Part shown: positions 26,620 to 39,301 of the stretch, in pieces
Position numbering within the stretch: the stretch's first letter is position 1
Layout of the letters: every line of letters starts with the position of its first letter
Assembly: GCA_036172665.1 (NCBI GenBank)
Contig: CM069875.1
Location: 16,275,806 to 16,339,805 of the forward strand
DNA from: Prosopocoilus inquinatus
Lineage: Eukaryota > Arthropoda > Insecta > Coleoptera > Lucanidae
Direction: 5' to 3'
Length of the DNA stretch: 64,000 nt
Translations under genes and position numbers: made by a program
The notes under the pieces: generated by a model
What the model was told of the DNA's origin: nothing
The model's database searches: none
The model's input: the letters and a program-made list of their open reading frames with translations, nothing else

Positions 26620-29600
26620 CTCTGATGTGAGATACGACGTTTTCGGACGCAGCAGAAGCTGGAAATAGTTTTAAATTAAACAACACGCTTTAGCGTTGTT
26701 CCTGTGATGTATCTAATCGATCCTTACTCATCTATCATGTTATTTGACGTTTCGATGGACTCTAGTAACTCCGATGTGAGATACGAAGTTTTTGGACGCA
26801 GCAGGAGCTGGAAATAGTTTTGAACGAAACAACACGTATTAGCGTTGTTCCTGTGATGTATCTAATCGATCCTTACTTAGCGACTATGTTATTTGACGTT
26901 TCGATGGACTCCAGTAACTCTAATGTGAGATACGAAATTTTCGGACGCAGCAGAAGCTGGAAATAGTTTTAAACGAAACAACACGCATTAGCGTTGTTCC
27001 TGTGATGTATCTAAACGATCCTTACTTATCTAACATGTTATTTGACGTTTGGATGGACTCCAGTAAGTCTGATGTGAGATACGAAGTTTTTGGACGCAGC
27101 AGGAGCTGGAAATAGTTTTAAACGAAACAACACGTATTAGCGTTGTTCCTGTGCTGTATCTAATCGATCCTTACTCATCTATCATGTTATTTGGCGTTTC
27201 GATGGACTCCAGTAGCTCTGATGTGAGATACGACGTTTTCGGACGCAGCAGAAGCTGGAAATAGTTTTAAACGAAACAACACGCATTGGCGTTGTTCCTG
27301 TGATGTATCTAATCGATCCTTACTCATCTATCATGTTATTTGACGTTTGAATGGACTCCAGTAACTCTAATGTGAGATACAAAGTTCTCGGACGCAGCAG
27401 AAGCTGGAAATAGTTTTGAACGAAACAACACGTATTCGTCTTGTTCCTGTGATGTATCTAATCGATCCTTACTCATCTATCATGTTATTTGACGTTTGGA
27501 TGACCTCCAGTAACTCTGATGTGAGATACGAAATTATCGGACGCAGCAGAAGCTGGAAATAGTTTTAAATGAAACAACACGCATTAGCGTTGTTCCTGTG
27601 ATGTATCTAATCGATCCTTACTCACCTATCATGTTATTTGACGTTTCGATGGACTCTAGTAACTCTGATGTGAGATGCGAAATTTTCGGACGCAGCAGAA
27701 GCTGGAAATAGTTTTAAACGAAACAACACGCATTAGCGTTGTTCCTGTGATGTATCTAAACGATCCTTACTTATCTAACATGTTATTTGACGTTTGGATG
27801 GTCTCCAGTAAGTCTGATGTGAGATACGACGTTTTCGGACGCAGCAGAAGCTGGAAATAGTTTTAAACGAAACAACACGTATTAGCGTTGTTCCTGTGAT
27901 GTATCTAATCGATCCTTACTCATCTATCATGTTATTTGACGTTTGAATGGACTCCAGTAACTCTGGTGTGAGATACAAAGTTCTCGGACGCAGCAGAAGC
28001 TGGAAATAGTTTTGAACGAAACAACACGTATTAGCGTTGTTCCTGTGATGTATCTAATCGATCCTTACTTTCTACTATGTTATTTGACGTTTCGATGGAC
28101 TCCAGTAACTCTGATGTGAGATTCGAAATTTTCGGACGCAGCAGAAGCTGGAAATAGTTTTAAATGAAACAACACGCATTAGCGTTGTTCCTGTGATATA
28201 TGTAATCGATCCTTACTCATCTATCATGTTATTTGACGTTTGGATGGGCTCCAGTAACTCTGAAGTGAGGTACGAATTTCTCGGACGCAGCTGAAGCTGG
28301 AAATAGTTTTAAACGAAACAACACGCATTAGCGTTGTTCCTGTGATGTATCTAATCGATCCTTATTCATCTATCATGTTATTTGGCGTTTCGATGGACTC
28401 CAGTAACTTTGATGTGAGATACGAAATTTTCGGAAGCAGCAGAAGCTGGAAATAGTTTTAAACGAAACAACACGCATTAGCGTTGTTCCTGTGATGTATC
28501 TAATCGATCCTTACTCATCTATCATGTTATTTGGCGTTTCGATGGACTCCAGTAACTCTGATGTGAGATACGACGTTTTCGGACGCAGCAGAAGCTGGAA
28601 ATAGTTTTAAATGAAACAACACGCTTTAGCGTTGTTCCTGTGATGTATCTAATCGATCCTTACTCATCTATAATGTTATTTGACGTTTCGATGGACTCTA
28701 GTAACTCCGATGTGAGATACGAAGTTTTTGGACGCAGCAGGAGCTGGAAATAGTTTTGAACGAAACAACACGTATTAGCGTTGTTCCTGTGATGTATCTA
28801 ATCGATCCTTACTTAGCTACTATGTTATTTGACGTTTCGATGGACTCCAGTAACTCTAATGTGAGATACGAAATTTTCGGACGCAGCAGCAGCTGGAAAT
28901 AGTTTTAAACGAAACAACACATATTAGCGTTGTTCCTGTGATGTAACTAATCAATCCTTACTCATCTATCATGTTATTTGACGTTTGGACGGACTCCAGT
29001 AACTCTGATGAGAGATACAAAGTTCTCGGACGCAGTAGAAGCTGGAAATAGTTTTGAACGAAACAACACGTATTAGCGTTGTTCCTGTGATGTATCTAAA
29101 CGATCCTTACTTATCTAACATGTTATTTGACGTTTGGATGGACTCCAGTAAGTCTGATGTGAGATACAAAGTTTTTGGACGCAGCAGGAGCTGGAAATAG
29201 TTTTAAACGAAACAACACGTATTAGCGTTGTTCCTGTGCTGTATCTAATCGATCCTTACTCATCTATAATGTTATTTGGCGTTTCGATGGACTCCAGTAG
29301 CTCTGATGTGAGATACGACGTTTTCGGACGCAGCAGAAGCTGGAAATAGTTTTAAATTAAACAACACGCTTTAGCGTTGTTCCTGTGATGTATCTAATCG
29401 ATCCTTACTCATCTATCATGTTATTTGACGTTTCGATGGACTCTAGTAACTCCGATGTGAGATACGAAGTTTTTGGACGCAGCAGGAGCTGGAAATAGTT
29501 TTGAACGAAACAACACGTATTAGCGTTGTTCCTGTGATGTATCTAATCGATCCTTACTTAGCGACTATGTTATTTGACGTTTCGATGGACTCCAGTAACT

Positions 29601-31380
29601 CTAATGTGAGATACGAAATTTTCGGACGCAGCAGAAGCTGGAAATAGTTTTAAACGAAACAACACGCATTAGCGTTGTTCCTGTGATGTATCTAAACGAT
29701 CCTTACTTATCTAACATGTTATTTGACGTTTGGATGGACTCCAGTAAGTCTGATGTGAGATACGAAGTTTTTGGACGCAGCAGGAGCTGGAAATAGTTTT
29801 AAACGAAACAACACGTATTAGCGTTGTTCCTGTGCTGTATCTAATCGATCCTTACTCATCTATCATGTTATTTGGCGTTTCGATGGACTCCAGTAGCTCT
29901 GATGTGAGATACGACGTTTTCGGACGCAGCAGAAGCTGGAAATAGTTTTAAACGAAACAACACGCATTGGCGTTGTTCCTGTGATGTATCTAATCGATCC
30001 TTACTCATCTATCATGTTATTTGACGTTTGAATGGACTCCAGTAACTCTAATGTGAGATACAAAGTTCTCGGACGCAGCAGAAGCTGGAAATAGTTTTGA
30101 ACGAAACAACACGTATTCGTCTTGTTCCTGTGATGTATCTAATCGATCCTTACTCATCTATCATGTTATTTGACGTTTGGATGACCTCCAGTAACTCTGA
30201 TGTGAGATACGAAATTATCGGACGCAGCAGAAGCTGGAAATAGTTTTAAATGAAACAACACGCATTAGCGTTGTTCCTGTGATGTATCTAATCGATCCTT
30301 ACTCACCTATCATGTTATTTGACGTTTCGATGGACTCTAGTAACTCTGATGTGAGATGCGAAATTTTCGGACGCAGCAGAAGCTGGAAATAGTTTTAAAC
30401 GAAACAGCACGCATTAGCGTTGTTCCTGTGATGTATCTAAACGATCCTTACTTATCTAACATGTTATTTGACGTTTGGATGGTCTCCAGTAAGTCTGATG
30501 TGAGATACGACGTTTTCGGACGCAGCAGAAGCTGGAAATAGTTTTAAACGAAACAACACGTATTAGCGTTGTTCCTGTGATGTATCTAATCGATCCTTAC
30601 TCATCTATCATGTTATTTGACGTTTGAATGGACTCCAGTAACTCTGGTGTGAGATACAAAGTTCTCGGACGCAGCAGAAGCTGGAAATAGTTTTGAACGA
30701 AACAACACGTATTAGCGTTGTTCCTGTGATGTATCTAATCGATCCTTACTTATCTACTATGTTATTTGACGTTTCGATGGACTCCAGTATCTCTGATGTG
30801 AGATTCGAAATTTTCGGACGCAGCAGAAGCTGGAAATAGTTTTAAATGAAACAACACGCATTAGCGTTGTTCCTGTGATATATGTAATCGATCCTTACTC
30901 ATCTATCATGTTATTTGACGTTTGGATGGGCTCCAGTAACTCTGAAGTGAGGTACGAATTTCTCGGACGCAGCTGAAGCTGGAAATAGTTTTAAACGAAA
31001 CAACACGCATTAGCGTTGTTCCTGTGATGTATCTAATCGATCCTTATTCATCTATCATGTTATTTGGCGTTTCGATGGACTCCAGTAACTTTGATGTGAG
31101 ATACGAAATTTTCGGAAGCAGCAGAAGCTGGAAATAGTTTTAAACGAAACAACACGCATTAGCGTTGTTCCTGTGATGTATCTAATCGATCCTTACTCAT
31201 CTATCATGTTATTTGGCGTTTCGATGGACTCCAGTAACTCTGATGTGAGATACGACGTTTTCGGACGCAGCAGAAGCTGGAAATAGTTTTAAATGAAACA
31301 ACACGCTTTAGCGTTGTTCCTGTGATGTATCTAATCGATCCTTACTCATCTATAATGTTATTTGACGTTTCGATGGACTC
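26620..31380 (+). repeat. Tandem duplication of an 18-monomer block (2,682 bp)
   Basis: The segment 26,620-28,698 matches 29,301-31,380. The offset is 2,681 bp upstream of a 1-bp deletion at about 28,070 (CTTACTTTCTACT against CTTACTTATCTACT) and 2,682 bp (18 x 149) after it, so the deletion happened after duplication in copy 1 only. Shared markers include TTAAATTAAACAAC at 26,671 and 29,352, GCATTGGCG, GATGTGAGATGCG (27,668 and 30,349) and GGAAGCAGCAG (28,432 and 31,114). The last part of the unit, carrying most of the five-monomer module, is missing from copy 2. Confidence 0.92.
28628..29372 (+). repeat. Recurrent five-monomer module, copy 4
   Basis: The same five classes occur in the same order, with a private CTAATCAATCC in the third monomer near 28,947 and CTATAATG in the first. 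It lies at the end of the first copy of the 18-monomer duplication. Its second copy has lost the last four monomers of the module, because the match stops at 31,380 inside the first monomer. Confidence 0.85.
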
Positions 31381-32851
31381 CAGTAAGTCTGATGTGAGAT
31401 ACGAAGTTTTTGTACGCAGCAGGAGCTGGAAATAGTTTTAACGAAACAACACGTATTAGCGTTGTTCCTGTGCTGTATCTAATCGATCCTTACTCATCTA
31501 TCATGTTATTTGGCGTTTCGATGGACTCCAGTAGCTCTGATGTGAGATACGACGTTTTCGGACGCAGCAGAAGCTGGAAATAGTTTTAAACGAAACAACA
31601 CGCATTAGCGTTGTTCCTGTGATGTATCTAATCGATCCTTACTCATCTATCATGTTATTTGACGTTTGAATGGACTCCAGTAACTCTGATGTGAGATACA
31701 AAGTTCTCGGACGCAGCAGAAGCTTGAAATAGTTTTGAACGAAACAACACGTATTCGTCTTGTTCCTGTGATGTATCTAATCGATCCTTACTCATCTATC
31801 ATGTTATTTGATGTTTGGATGACCTCCAGTAACTCTGATGTGAGATACGAAATTATCGGACGCAGCAGAAGCTGGAAATAGTTTTAAATGAAACAACACG
31901 CATTAGCGTTGTTCCTGTGATGTATCTAATCGATCCTTACTCACCTATCATGTTATTTGACGTTTCGATGGACTCTAGTAACACTGATGTGAGATACGAA
32001 ATTTTCGGACGCAGCAGAAGCTTAAAATAGTTTTAAACGAAACAACACGCATTAGCGTTGTTCCTGTGGTGTATCTAAACGATCCTTACTTATCTAACAT
32101 GTTATTTGCCGTTTGGATGGTCTCCAGTAAGTCTGATGTGAGATACGACGTTTTCGGACCCAGCAGAAGCTGGAAATAGTTTTAAACGAAACAACACGTA
32201 TTAGCGTTGTTCCTGTGATGTATCTAATCGATCCTTACTCATCTATCATGTTATTTGACGTTTGAATGGACTCCAGTAACTCTGGTGTGAGATACAAAGT
32301 TCTCGGACGCAGCAGAAGCTGGAAATAGTTTTGAACGAAACAACACGTATTAGCGTTGTTCCTGTGATGTATCTAATCGATCCTTACTTATCTACTATGT
32401 TATTTGACGTTTCGATGGACTCCAGTTACTCTGATGTGAGATTCGAAATTTTCGGACGCAGCAGAAGCTGGAAATAGTTTTAAATGAAACAACACGCATT
32501 AGCGTTGTTCCTGTGATATATGTAATCGATCCTTACTCATCTATCATGTTATTTGACGTTTGGATGGGCTCCAGTAACTCTGAAGTGAGGTACGAATTTC
32601 TCGGACGCAGCTGAAGCTGGAAATAGTTTTAAACGAAACAACACGCATTAGCGTTGTTCCTGTGATGTATCTAATCGATCCTTATTCATCTATCATGTTA
32701 TTTGGCGTTTCGATGGACTCCAGTAACTTTGATGTGAGATACGAAATTTTCGGACGCAGCAGAAGCTGGAAATAGTTTTAAACGAAACAACACGCATTAG
32801 CGTTGTTCCTGTGATGTATCTAATCGATCCTTACTCATCTATCATGTTATT
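31381..32851 (+). repeat. Partial third copy of the 18-monomer block
   Basis: From 31,381 the class order follows 29,742 onward (offset 1,639 bp, 11 x 149) and therefore also 27,061 onward. It carries its own changes: GTTTTTGTACGC, a 1-bp deletion in AGTTTTAACG near 31,440, AGCTTGAAATAG, AGCTTAAAATAG, GTGGTGTATC, TTTGCCGTTTGG and CGGACCCAG. This stretch looks more mutated than its neighbours. The match ends where TTTGACGTTTGG replaces TTTGGCGTTTCG. Confidence 0.8.
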
Positions 32852-33083
32852 TGACGTTTGGAAGGACTCCAGTAACTCTGATGAGAGATACAAAGTTCTC
32901 GGACGCAGTAGAAGCTGGAAATAGTTTTGAACGAAACAACACGTATTAGCGTTGTTCCTGTGATTTATCTAAACGATCCTTACTTATCTAACATGTTATT
33001 TGGCGTTTCGATGGACTCCAGTAACTCTGATGTGAGATACGACGTTTTCGGACGCAGCAGAAGCTGGAAATGGTTTTAAATGA

Positions 33084-33105
33084 AACAACACGCTTTAGTG
33101 TTGTT
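33084..33105. repeat. Perfect 8-bp inverted repeat at a monomer junction
   Basis: AACAACAC (33,084-33,091), loop GCTTTA, GTGTTGTT (33,098-33,105). The usual right arm is GCGTTGTT; a C to T change in this class converts the 6-bp dyad into a perfect 8-bp stem with a 6-base loop. The class is rare; I found it at three places. Confidence 0.8.
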
Positions 33106-33230
33106 CCTGTGATGTATCTAATCGATCCTTACTCATCTATCATGTTATTTGACGTTTCGATGGACTCTAGTAACTCCGATGTGAGATACGAAGTTTTTGG
33201 ACGCAGCAGGAGCTGGAAATAGTTTTAAAC

Positions 33231-33256
33231 GAAACAACACATATTAGCGTTGTTTC
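33231..33256. repeat. Outward-extended 8-bp inverted repeat variant
   Basis: GAAACAAC (33,231-33,238) and GTTGTTTC (33,249-33,256) are perfect reverse complements around a 10-base loop. Here the extension is on the outer side, through TTTCTG in place of TTCCTG. Equivalent GTTGTTTCTG monomers follow near 34,290 and 36,525. Confidence 0.75.
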
Positions 33257-34126
33257 TGTGATGTAACTAATCGATCCTTACTCATCTATCATGTTATTTG
33301 ACGTTTGGACGGACTCCAGTAACTCTGATGAGAGATACAAAGTTCTCGGACGCAGTAGAAGCTGGAAATAGTTTTAAATGAAACAACACGCATTAGCGTT
33401 GTTCCTGTGATGTATCTAATCGATCCTTACTTATCTAACATGTTATTTGACGTTTGGATGGACTCCAGTAAGTCTGATGTGAGATACAAAGTTTTTGGAC
33501 GCAGCAGGAGCTGGAAATAGTTTTAAACGAAACAACACGTATTAGCGTTGTTCCTGTGATGTATCTAAACGATCCTTACTTATCTAACATGTTATTTGAC
33601 GTTTGGATGGACTCCAGTAAGTCTGATGTGAGATACGAAATTATCGGACGCAGCAGAAGCTGGAAATAGTTTTAAATGAAACAACACGCATTAGCGTTGT
33701 TCCTGTGATGTATCTAATCGATCCTTACTTATCTAACATGTTATTTGACGTTTGGATGGACTCCAGTAAGTCTGATGTGAGATACAAAGTTTTTGGACGC
33801 AGCAGGAGCTGGAAATAGTTTTAAACGAAACAACACGTATTAGCGTTGTTCCTGTGATGTATCTAATCGATTCTTACTCATCTATCATGTTATTTGACGT
33901 TTGGACGGACTCCAGTAACTCTGATGAGAGATACAAAGTTCTCGGACGCAGTAGAAGCTGGAAATAGTTTTGAACGAAACAACACGTATCAGCGTTGTTC
34001 CTGTGATTTATCTAAACGATCCTTACTTATCTAACATGTTATTTGGCGTTTCGATGGACTCCAGTAACTCTGATGTGAGATACGACGTTTTCGGACGCAG
34101 CAGAAGCTGGAAATAGTTTTAAATGA

Positions 34127-34148
34127 AACAACACGCTTTAGTGTTGTT
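34127..34148. repeat. Perfect 8-bp inverted repeat, second copy
   Basis: It has the same AACAACAC/GCTTTA/GTGTTGTT arrangement as at 33,084, displaced by 1,043 bp (7 monomers), inside the 7-monomer direct repeat. Confidence 0.8.
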
Positions 34149-36359
34149 CCTGTGATGTATCTAATCGATCCTTACTCATCTATCATGTTATTTGACGTTT
34201 CGATGGACTCTAGTAACTCCGATGTGAGATACGAAGTTTTTGGACGCAGCAGGAGCTGGAAATAGTTTTAAACGAAACAACACATATTAGCGTTGTTTCT
34301 GTGATGTAACTAATCGATCCTTACTCATCTATCATGTTATTTGACGTTTGGACGGACTCCAGTAACTCTGATGAGAGATACAAAGTTCTCGGACGCAGTA
34401 GAAGCTGGAAATAGTTTTGAACGAAACAACACGTATTAGCGTTGTTCCTGTGATTTATCTAAACGATCCTTACTTATCTAACATGTTATTTGACGTTTGG
34501 ATGGACTCCAGTAAGTCTGATGTGAGATACAAAGTTTTTGGACGCAGCAGGAGCTGGAAATAGTTTTAAACGAAACAACACGTATTAGCGTTGTTCCTGT
34601 GCTGTATCTAATCGATCCTTACTCATCTATAATGTTATTTGGCCTTTCGATGGACTCCAGTAGCTCTGATGTGAGATACGACGTTTTCGGACGCAGCAGA
34701 AGCTGGAAATAGTTTTAAACGAAACAACACGCATTAGCGTTGTTCCTGTGATGTATCTAAACGATCCTTACTTATCTAACATGTTATTTGACGTTTGGAT
34801 GGACTCCAGTAACTCTGATGTGAGATACGAAATTATCGGACGCAGCAGAAGCTGGAAATAGTTTTAAATGAAACAATACGCATTAGCGTTGTTCCTGTGA
34901 TGTATCTAATCGATCCTTACTTATCTAACATGTTATTTGACGTTTGGATGGACTCCAGTAAGTCTGATGTGAGATACAAAGTTTTTGGACGCAGCAGGAG
35001 CTGGAAATAGTTTTAAACGAAACAACACGTATTAGCGTTGTTCCTGTGATGTATCTAATCGATCCTTACTTATCTAACATGTTATTTGATGTTTGGATGG
35101 ACTCCAGTAAATTTGATGTGAGATACGACGTTTTCGGACGCAGCTGATGCTGGAAATAGTTTTAAACGAAACAACACGTATTAGCCTTGTTCCTGTGATG
35201 TATCTAATCGATCCTTACTCATCTATCATGTTATTTGACGTTTGAATGGACTCCAGTAACTCTGAGTGAGATACAAAGTTCTCGGACGCAGCAGAAGCTG
35301 GAAATAGTTTTGAACGAAACAACACGTATTCGTCTTGTTCCTGTGATGTATCTAATCGATCCTTACTTATCTATCATGTTATTTGACGTTTGGATGGACT
35401 CCAGTAACTCTGATGTGAGATACGAAATTATCGGACGCAGCAGAAGCTGGAAATAGTTTTAAATGAAACAACACGCATTAGCGTTGTTCCTGTGATGTAT
35501 CTAATCGATCCTTACTCATCTATCATGTTACTTGACGTTTGGATGGACTCCAGTAACTCTGAAGTGAGATACGAAGTTCTCGGACGCAGCTGAAGCTGGA
35601 AATAGTTTTAAACGAAACAACACGCATTAGCGTTGTTCCTGTGATGTATCTAATCGATCCTTACTCATCTATCATGTTATTTGACGTTTGGATGACCTCC
35701 AGTAACTCTGAAGTGTGATACGAAGTTCTCGGACGCAGCTGAAGCTGGAAATAGTTTTAAATGAAACAACACGCATTAGCCTTGTTCCTGTGATGTATCT
35801 AATCGATCCTTACTCATCTATCATGTTATTTGACGTTTGAATGGACTCCAGTAACTCTGAGTGAGATACAAAGTTCTCGGACGCAGCAGAAGCTGGAAAT
35901 AGTTTTGAACGAAACAACACGTATTCGTCTTGTTCCTGTGATGTATCTAATCGATCCTTACTTAGCTACTATGTTATTTGACGTTTCGATGGAATCCAGT
36001 AACTCTAATGTGAGATACGAAATTTTCGGACGCAGCAGCAGCTGGAAATAGTTTTAAACGAAACAACACATATTAGCGTTGTTCCTGTGATGTAACTAAT
36101 CGATCCTTACTCATCTATCATGTTATTTGACGTTTGGACGGACTCCAGTAGCTCTGATGAGAGATACAAAGTTCTCGGACGCAGTAGAAGCTGGAAATAG
36201 TTTTGAACGAAACAACACGTATTAGCGTTGTTCCTGTGATGTATCTAAACGATCCTTACTTATCTAACATGTTATTTGACGTTTGGATGGACTCCAGTAA
36301 GTCTGATGTGAGATACGACGTTTTCGGACGCAGCAGAAGCTGGAAATAGTTTTAAATGA

Positions 36360-36381
36360 AACAACACGCTTTAGTGTTGTT
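36360..36381. repeat. Perfect 8-bp inverted repeat, third copy
   Basis: It is the same arrangement as at 34,127, displaced by 2,233 bp, and is carried there by the 15-monomer tandem duplication. Confidence 0.8.
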
Positions 36382-39301
36382 CCTGTGATGTATCTAATCG
36401 ATCCTTACTCATCTATCATGTTATTTGACGTTTCGATGGACTCTAGTAACTCCGATGTGAGATACGAAGTTTTTGGACGCAGCAGGAGCTGGAAATAGTT
36501 TTAAACGAAACAACACATATTAGCGTTGTTTCTGTGATGTAACTAATCGATCCTTACTCATCTATCATGTTATTTGACGTTTGGACGGACTCCAGTAACT
36601 CTGATGAGAGATACAAAGTTCTCGGACGCAGTAGAAGCTGGAAATAGTTTTGAACGAAACAACACGTATTAGCGTTGTTCCTGTGATTTATCTAAACGAT
36701 CCTTACTTATCTAACATGTTATTTGACGTTTGGATGGACTCCAGTAAGTCTGATGTGAGATACAAAGTTTTTGGACGCAGCAGGAGCTGGAAATAGTTTT
36801 AAACGAAACAACACGTATTAGCGTTGTTCCTGTGCTGTATCTAATCGATCCTTACTCATCTATAATGTTATTTGGCCTTTCGATGGACTCCAGTAGCTCT
36901 GATGTGAGATACGACGTTTTCGGACGCAGCAGAAGCTGGAAATAGTTTTAAACGAAACAACACGCATTAGCGTTGTTCCTGTGATGTATCTAAACGATCC
37001 TTACTTATCTAACATGTTATTTGACGTTTGGATGGACTCCAGTAACTCTGATGTGAGATACGAAATTATCGGACGCAGCAGAAGCTGGAAATAGTTTTAA
37101 ATGAAACAATACGCATTAGCGTTGTTCCTGTGATGTATCTAATCGATCCTTACTTATCTAACATGTTATTTGACGTTTGGATGGACTCCAGTAAGTCTGA
37201 TGTGAGATACAAAGTTTTTGGACGCAGCAGGAGCTGGAAATAGTTTTAAACGAAACAACACGTATTAGCGTTGTTCCTGTGATGTATCTAATCGATCCTT
37301 ACTTATCTAACATGTTATTTGATGTTTGGATGGACTCCAGTAAATTTGATGTGAGATACGACGTTTTCGGACGCAGCTGATGCTGGAAATAGTTTTAAAC
37401 GAAACAACACGTATTAGCCTTGTTCCTGTGATGTATCTAATCGATCCTTACTCATCTATCATGTTATTTGACGTTTGAATGGACTCCAGTAACTCTGAGT
37501 GAGATACAAAGTTCTCGGACGCAGCAGAAGCTGGAAATAGTTTTGAACGAAACAACACGTATTCGTCTTGTTCCTGTGATGTATCTAATCGATCCTTACT
37601 TATCTATCATGTTATTTGACGTTTGGATGGACTCCAGTAACTCTGATGTGAGATACGAAATTATCGGACGCAGCAGAAGCTGGAAATAGTTTTAAATGAA
37701 ACAACACGCATTAGCGTTGTTCCTGTGATGTATCTAATCGATCCTTACTCATCTATCATGTTACTTGACGTTTGGATGGACTCCAGTAACTCTGAAGTGA
37801 GATACGAAGTTCTCGGACGCAGCTGAAGCTGGAAATAGTTTTAAACGAAACAACACGCATTAGCGTTGTTCCTGTGATGTATCTAATCGATCCTTACTCA
37901 TCTATCATGTTATTTGACGTTTGGATGACCTCCAGTAACTCTGAAGTGTGATACGAAGTTCTCGGACGCAGCTGAAGCTGGAAATAGTTTTAAATGAAAC
38001 AACACGCATTAGCCTTGTTCCTGTGATGTATCTAATCGATCCTTACTCATCTATCATGTTATTTGACGTTTGAATGGACTCCAGTAACTCTGAGTGAGAT
38101 ACAAAGTTCTCGGACGCAGCAGAAGCTGGAAATAGTTTTGAACGAAACAACACGTATTCGTCTTGTTCCTGTGATGTATCTAATCGATCCTTACTTAGCT
38201 ACTATGTTATTTGACGTTTCGATGGAATCCAGTAACTCTAATGTGAGATACGAAATTTTCGGACGCAGCAGCAGCTGGAAATAGTTTTAAACGAAACAAC
38301 ACATATTAGCGTTGTTCCTGTGATGTAACTAATCGATCCTTACTCATCTATCATGTTATTTGACGTTTGGACGGACTCCAGTAGCTCTGATGAGAGATAC
38401 AAAGTTCTCGGACGCAGTAGAAGCTGGAAATAGTTTTGAACGAAACAACACGTATTAGCGTTGTTCCTGTGATGTATCTAAACGATCCTTACTTATCTAA
38501 CATGTTATTTGACGTTTGGATGGACTCCAGTAAGTCTGATGTGAGATACAAAGTTATTGGACGCAGCAGGAGCTGGAAATAGTTTTAAACGAAACAACAC
38601 GTATTAGCGTTGTTCCTGTGCTGTATCTAATCGATCCTTACTTATCTACTATGTTATTTGACGTTTCGATGGACTCCAGTAACTCTGATGTGAGATTCGA
38701 AATTTTCGGACGCAGCAGAAGCTGGAAATAGTTTTAAATGAAACAACACGCATTAGCGTTGTTCCTGTGATATATGTAATCGATCCTTACTCATCTATCA
38801 TGTTATTTGACGTTTCGATGGACTCTAGTAACTCCGATGTGAGATACGAAGTTTTTGGACGCAGCAGGAGCTGGAAATAGTTTTAAACGAAACAACACAT
38901 ATTAGCGTTGTTCCTGTGATGTAACTAATCGATCCTTACTCATCTATCATGTTATTTGACGTTTGGACGGACTCCAGTAACTCTGATGAGAGATACAAAG
39001 TTCTCGGACGCAGTAGAAGCTGGAAATAGTTTTGAACGAAACAACACGTATTAGCGTTGTTCCTGTGATTTATCTAAACGATCCTTACTTATCTAACATG
39101 TTATTTGACGTTTGGATGGACTCCAGTAAGTCTGATGTGAGATACAAAGTTTTTGGACGCAGCAGGAGCTGGAAATAGTTTTAAACGAAACAACACGTAT
39201 TAGCGTTGTTCCTGTGCTGTATCTAATCGATCCTTACTCATCTATAATGTTATTTGGCGTTTCGATGGACTCCAGTAGCTCTGATGTGAGATACGACGTT
39301 T

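Larger units (their letters stand above)
32800..34418 (+). repeat. Direct repeat of 7-monomer period (1,043-bp offset)
   Basis: About 575 bp at 32,800-33,375 match 33,843-34,418 at an offset of 1,043 bp (7 x 149). Both contain the order: GATGAGAG monomer, TGATTTATCTAAACG followed by TTTGGCG, the CGCTTTAGTG junction, CTCTAGTAACTCCG, and the GTTGTTTCTGTGATGTAACTA monomer. The intervening 33,376-33,842 is a different set of monomers rich in the GTAAGTCTG class. Confidence 0.85.
34069..38534 (+). repeat. Tandem duplication of a 15-monomer block (2,233 bp x 2)
   Basis: Copy 1 is about 34,069-36,301 and copy 2 about 36,302-38,534. The offset of 2,233 bp equals 15 x 149 minus 2. The two missing bases are the 1-bp deletions in ACTCTGAGTGAG (for ACTCTGATGTGAG) near 35,261 and 35,856, both repeated in copy 2 near 37,494 and 38,089. 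Other shared markers are TTTGGCCTTTCG, GTAAATTTGATG, AAACAATACGC, TGTTACTTGACG and GATGGAATCC. I saw almost no differences between the copies, so this is among the youngest duplications in the window. Confidence 0.93.

Noticed and set aside
27675..27860. 61-codon open frames here and at 388-573 and 30,356-30,541
   Set aside because: Each arises from a GATGTGAGATGCG substitution that makes an ATG in a monomer. The product is translated satellite and resembles no protein that I recognise.
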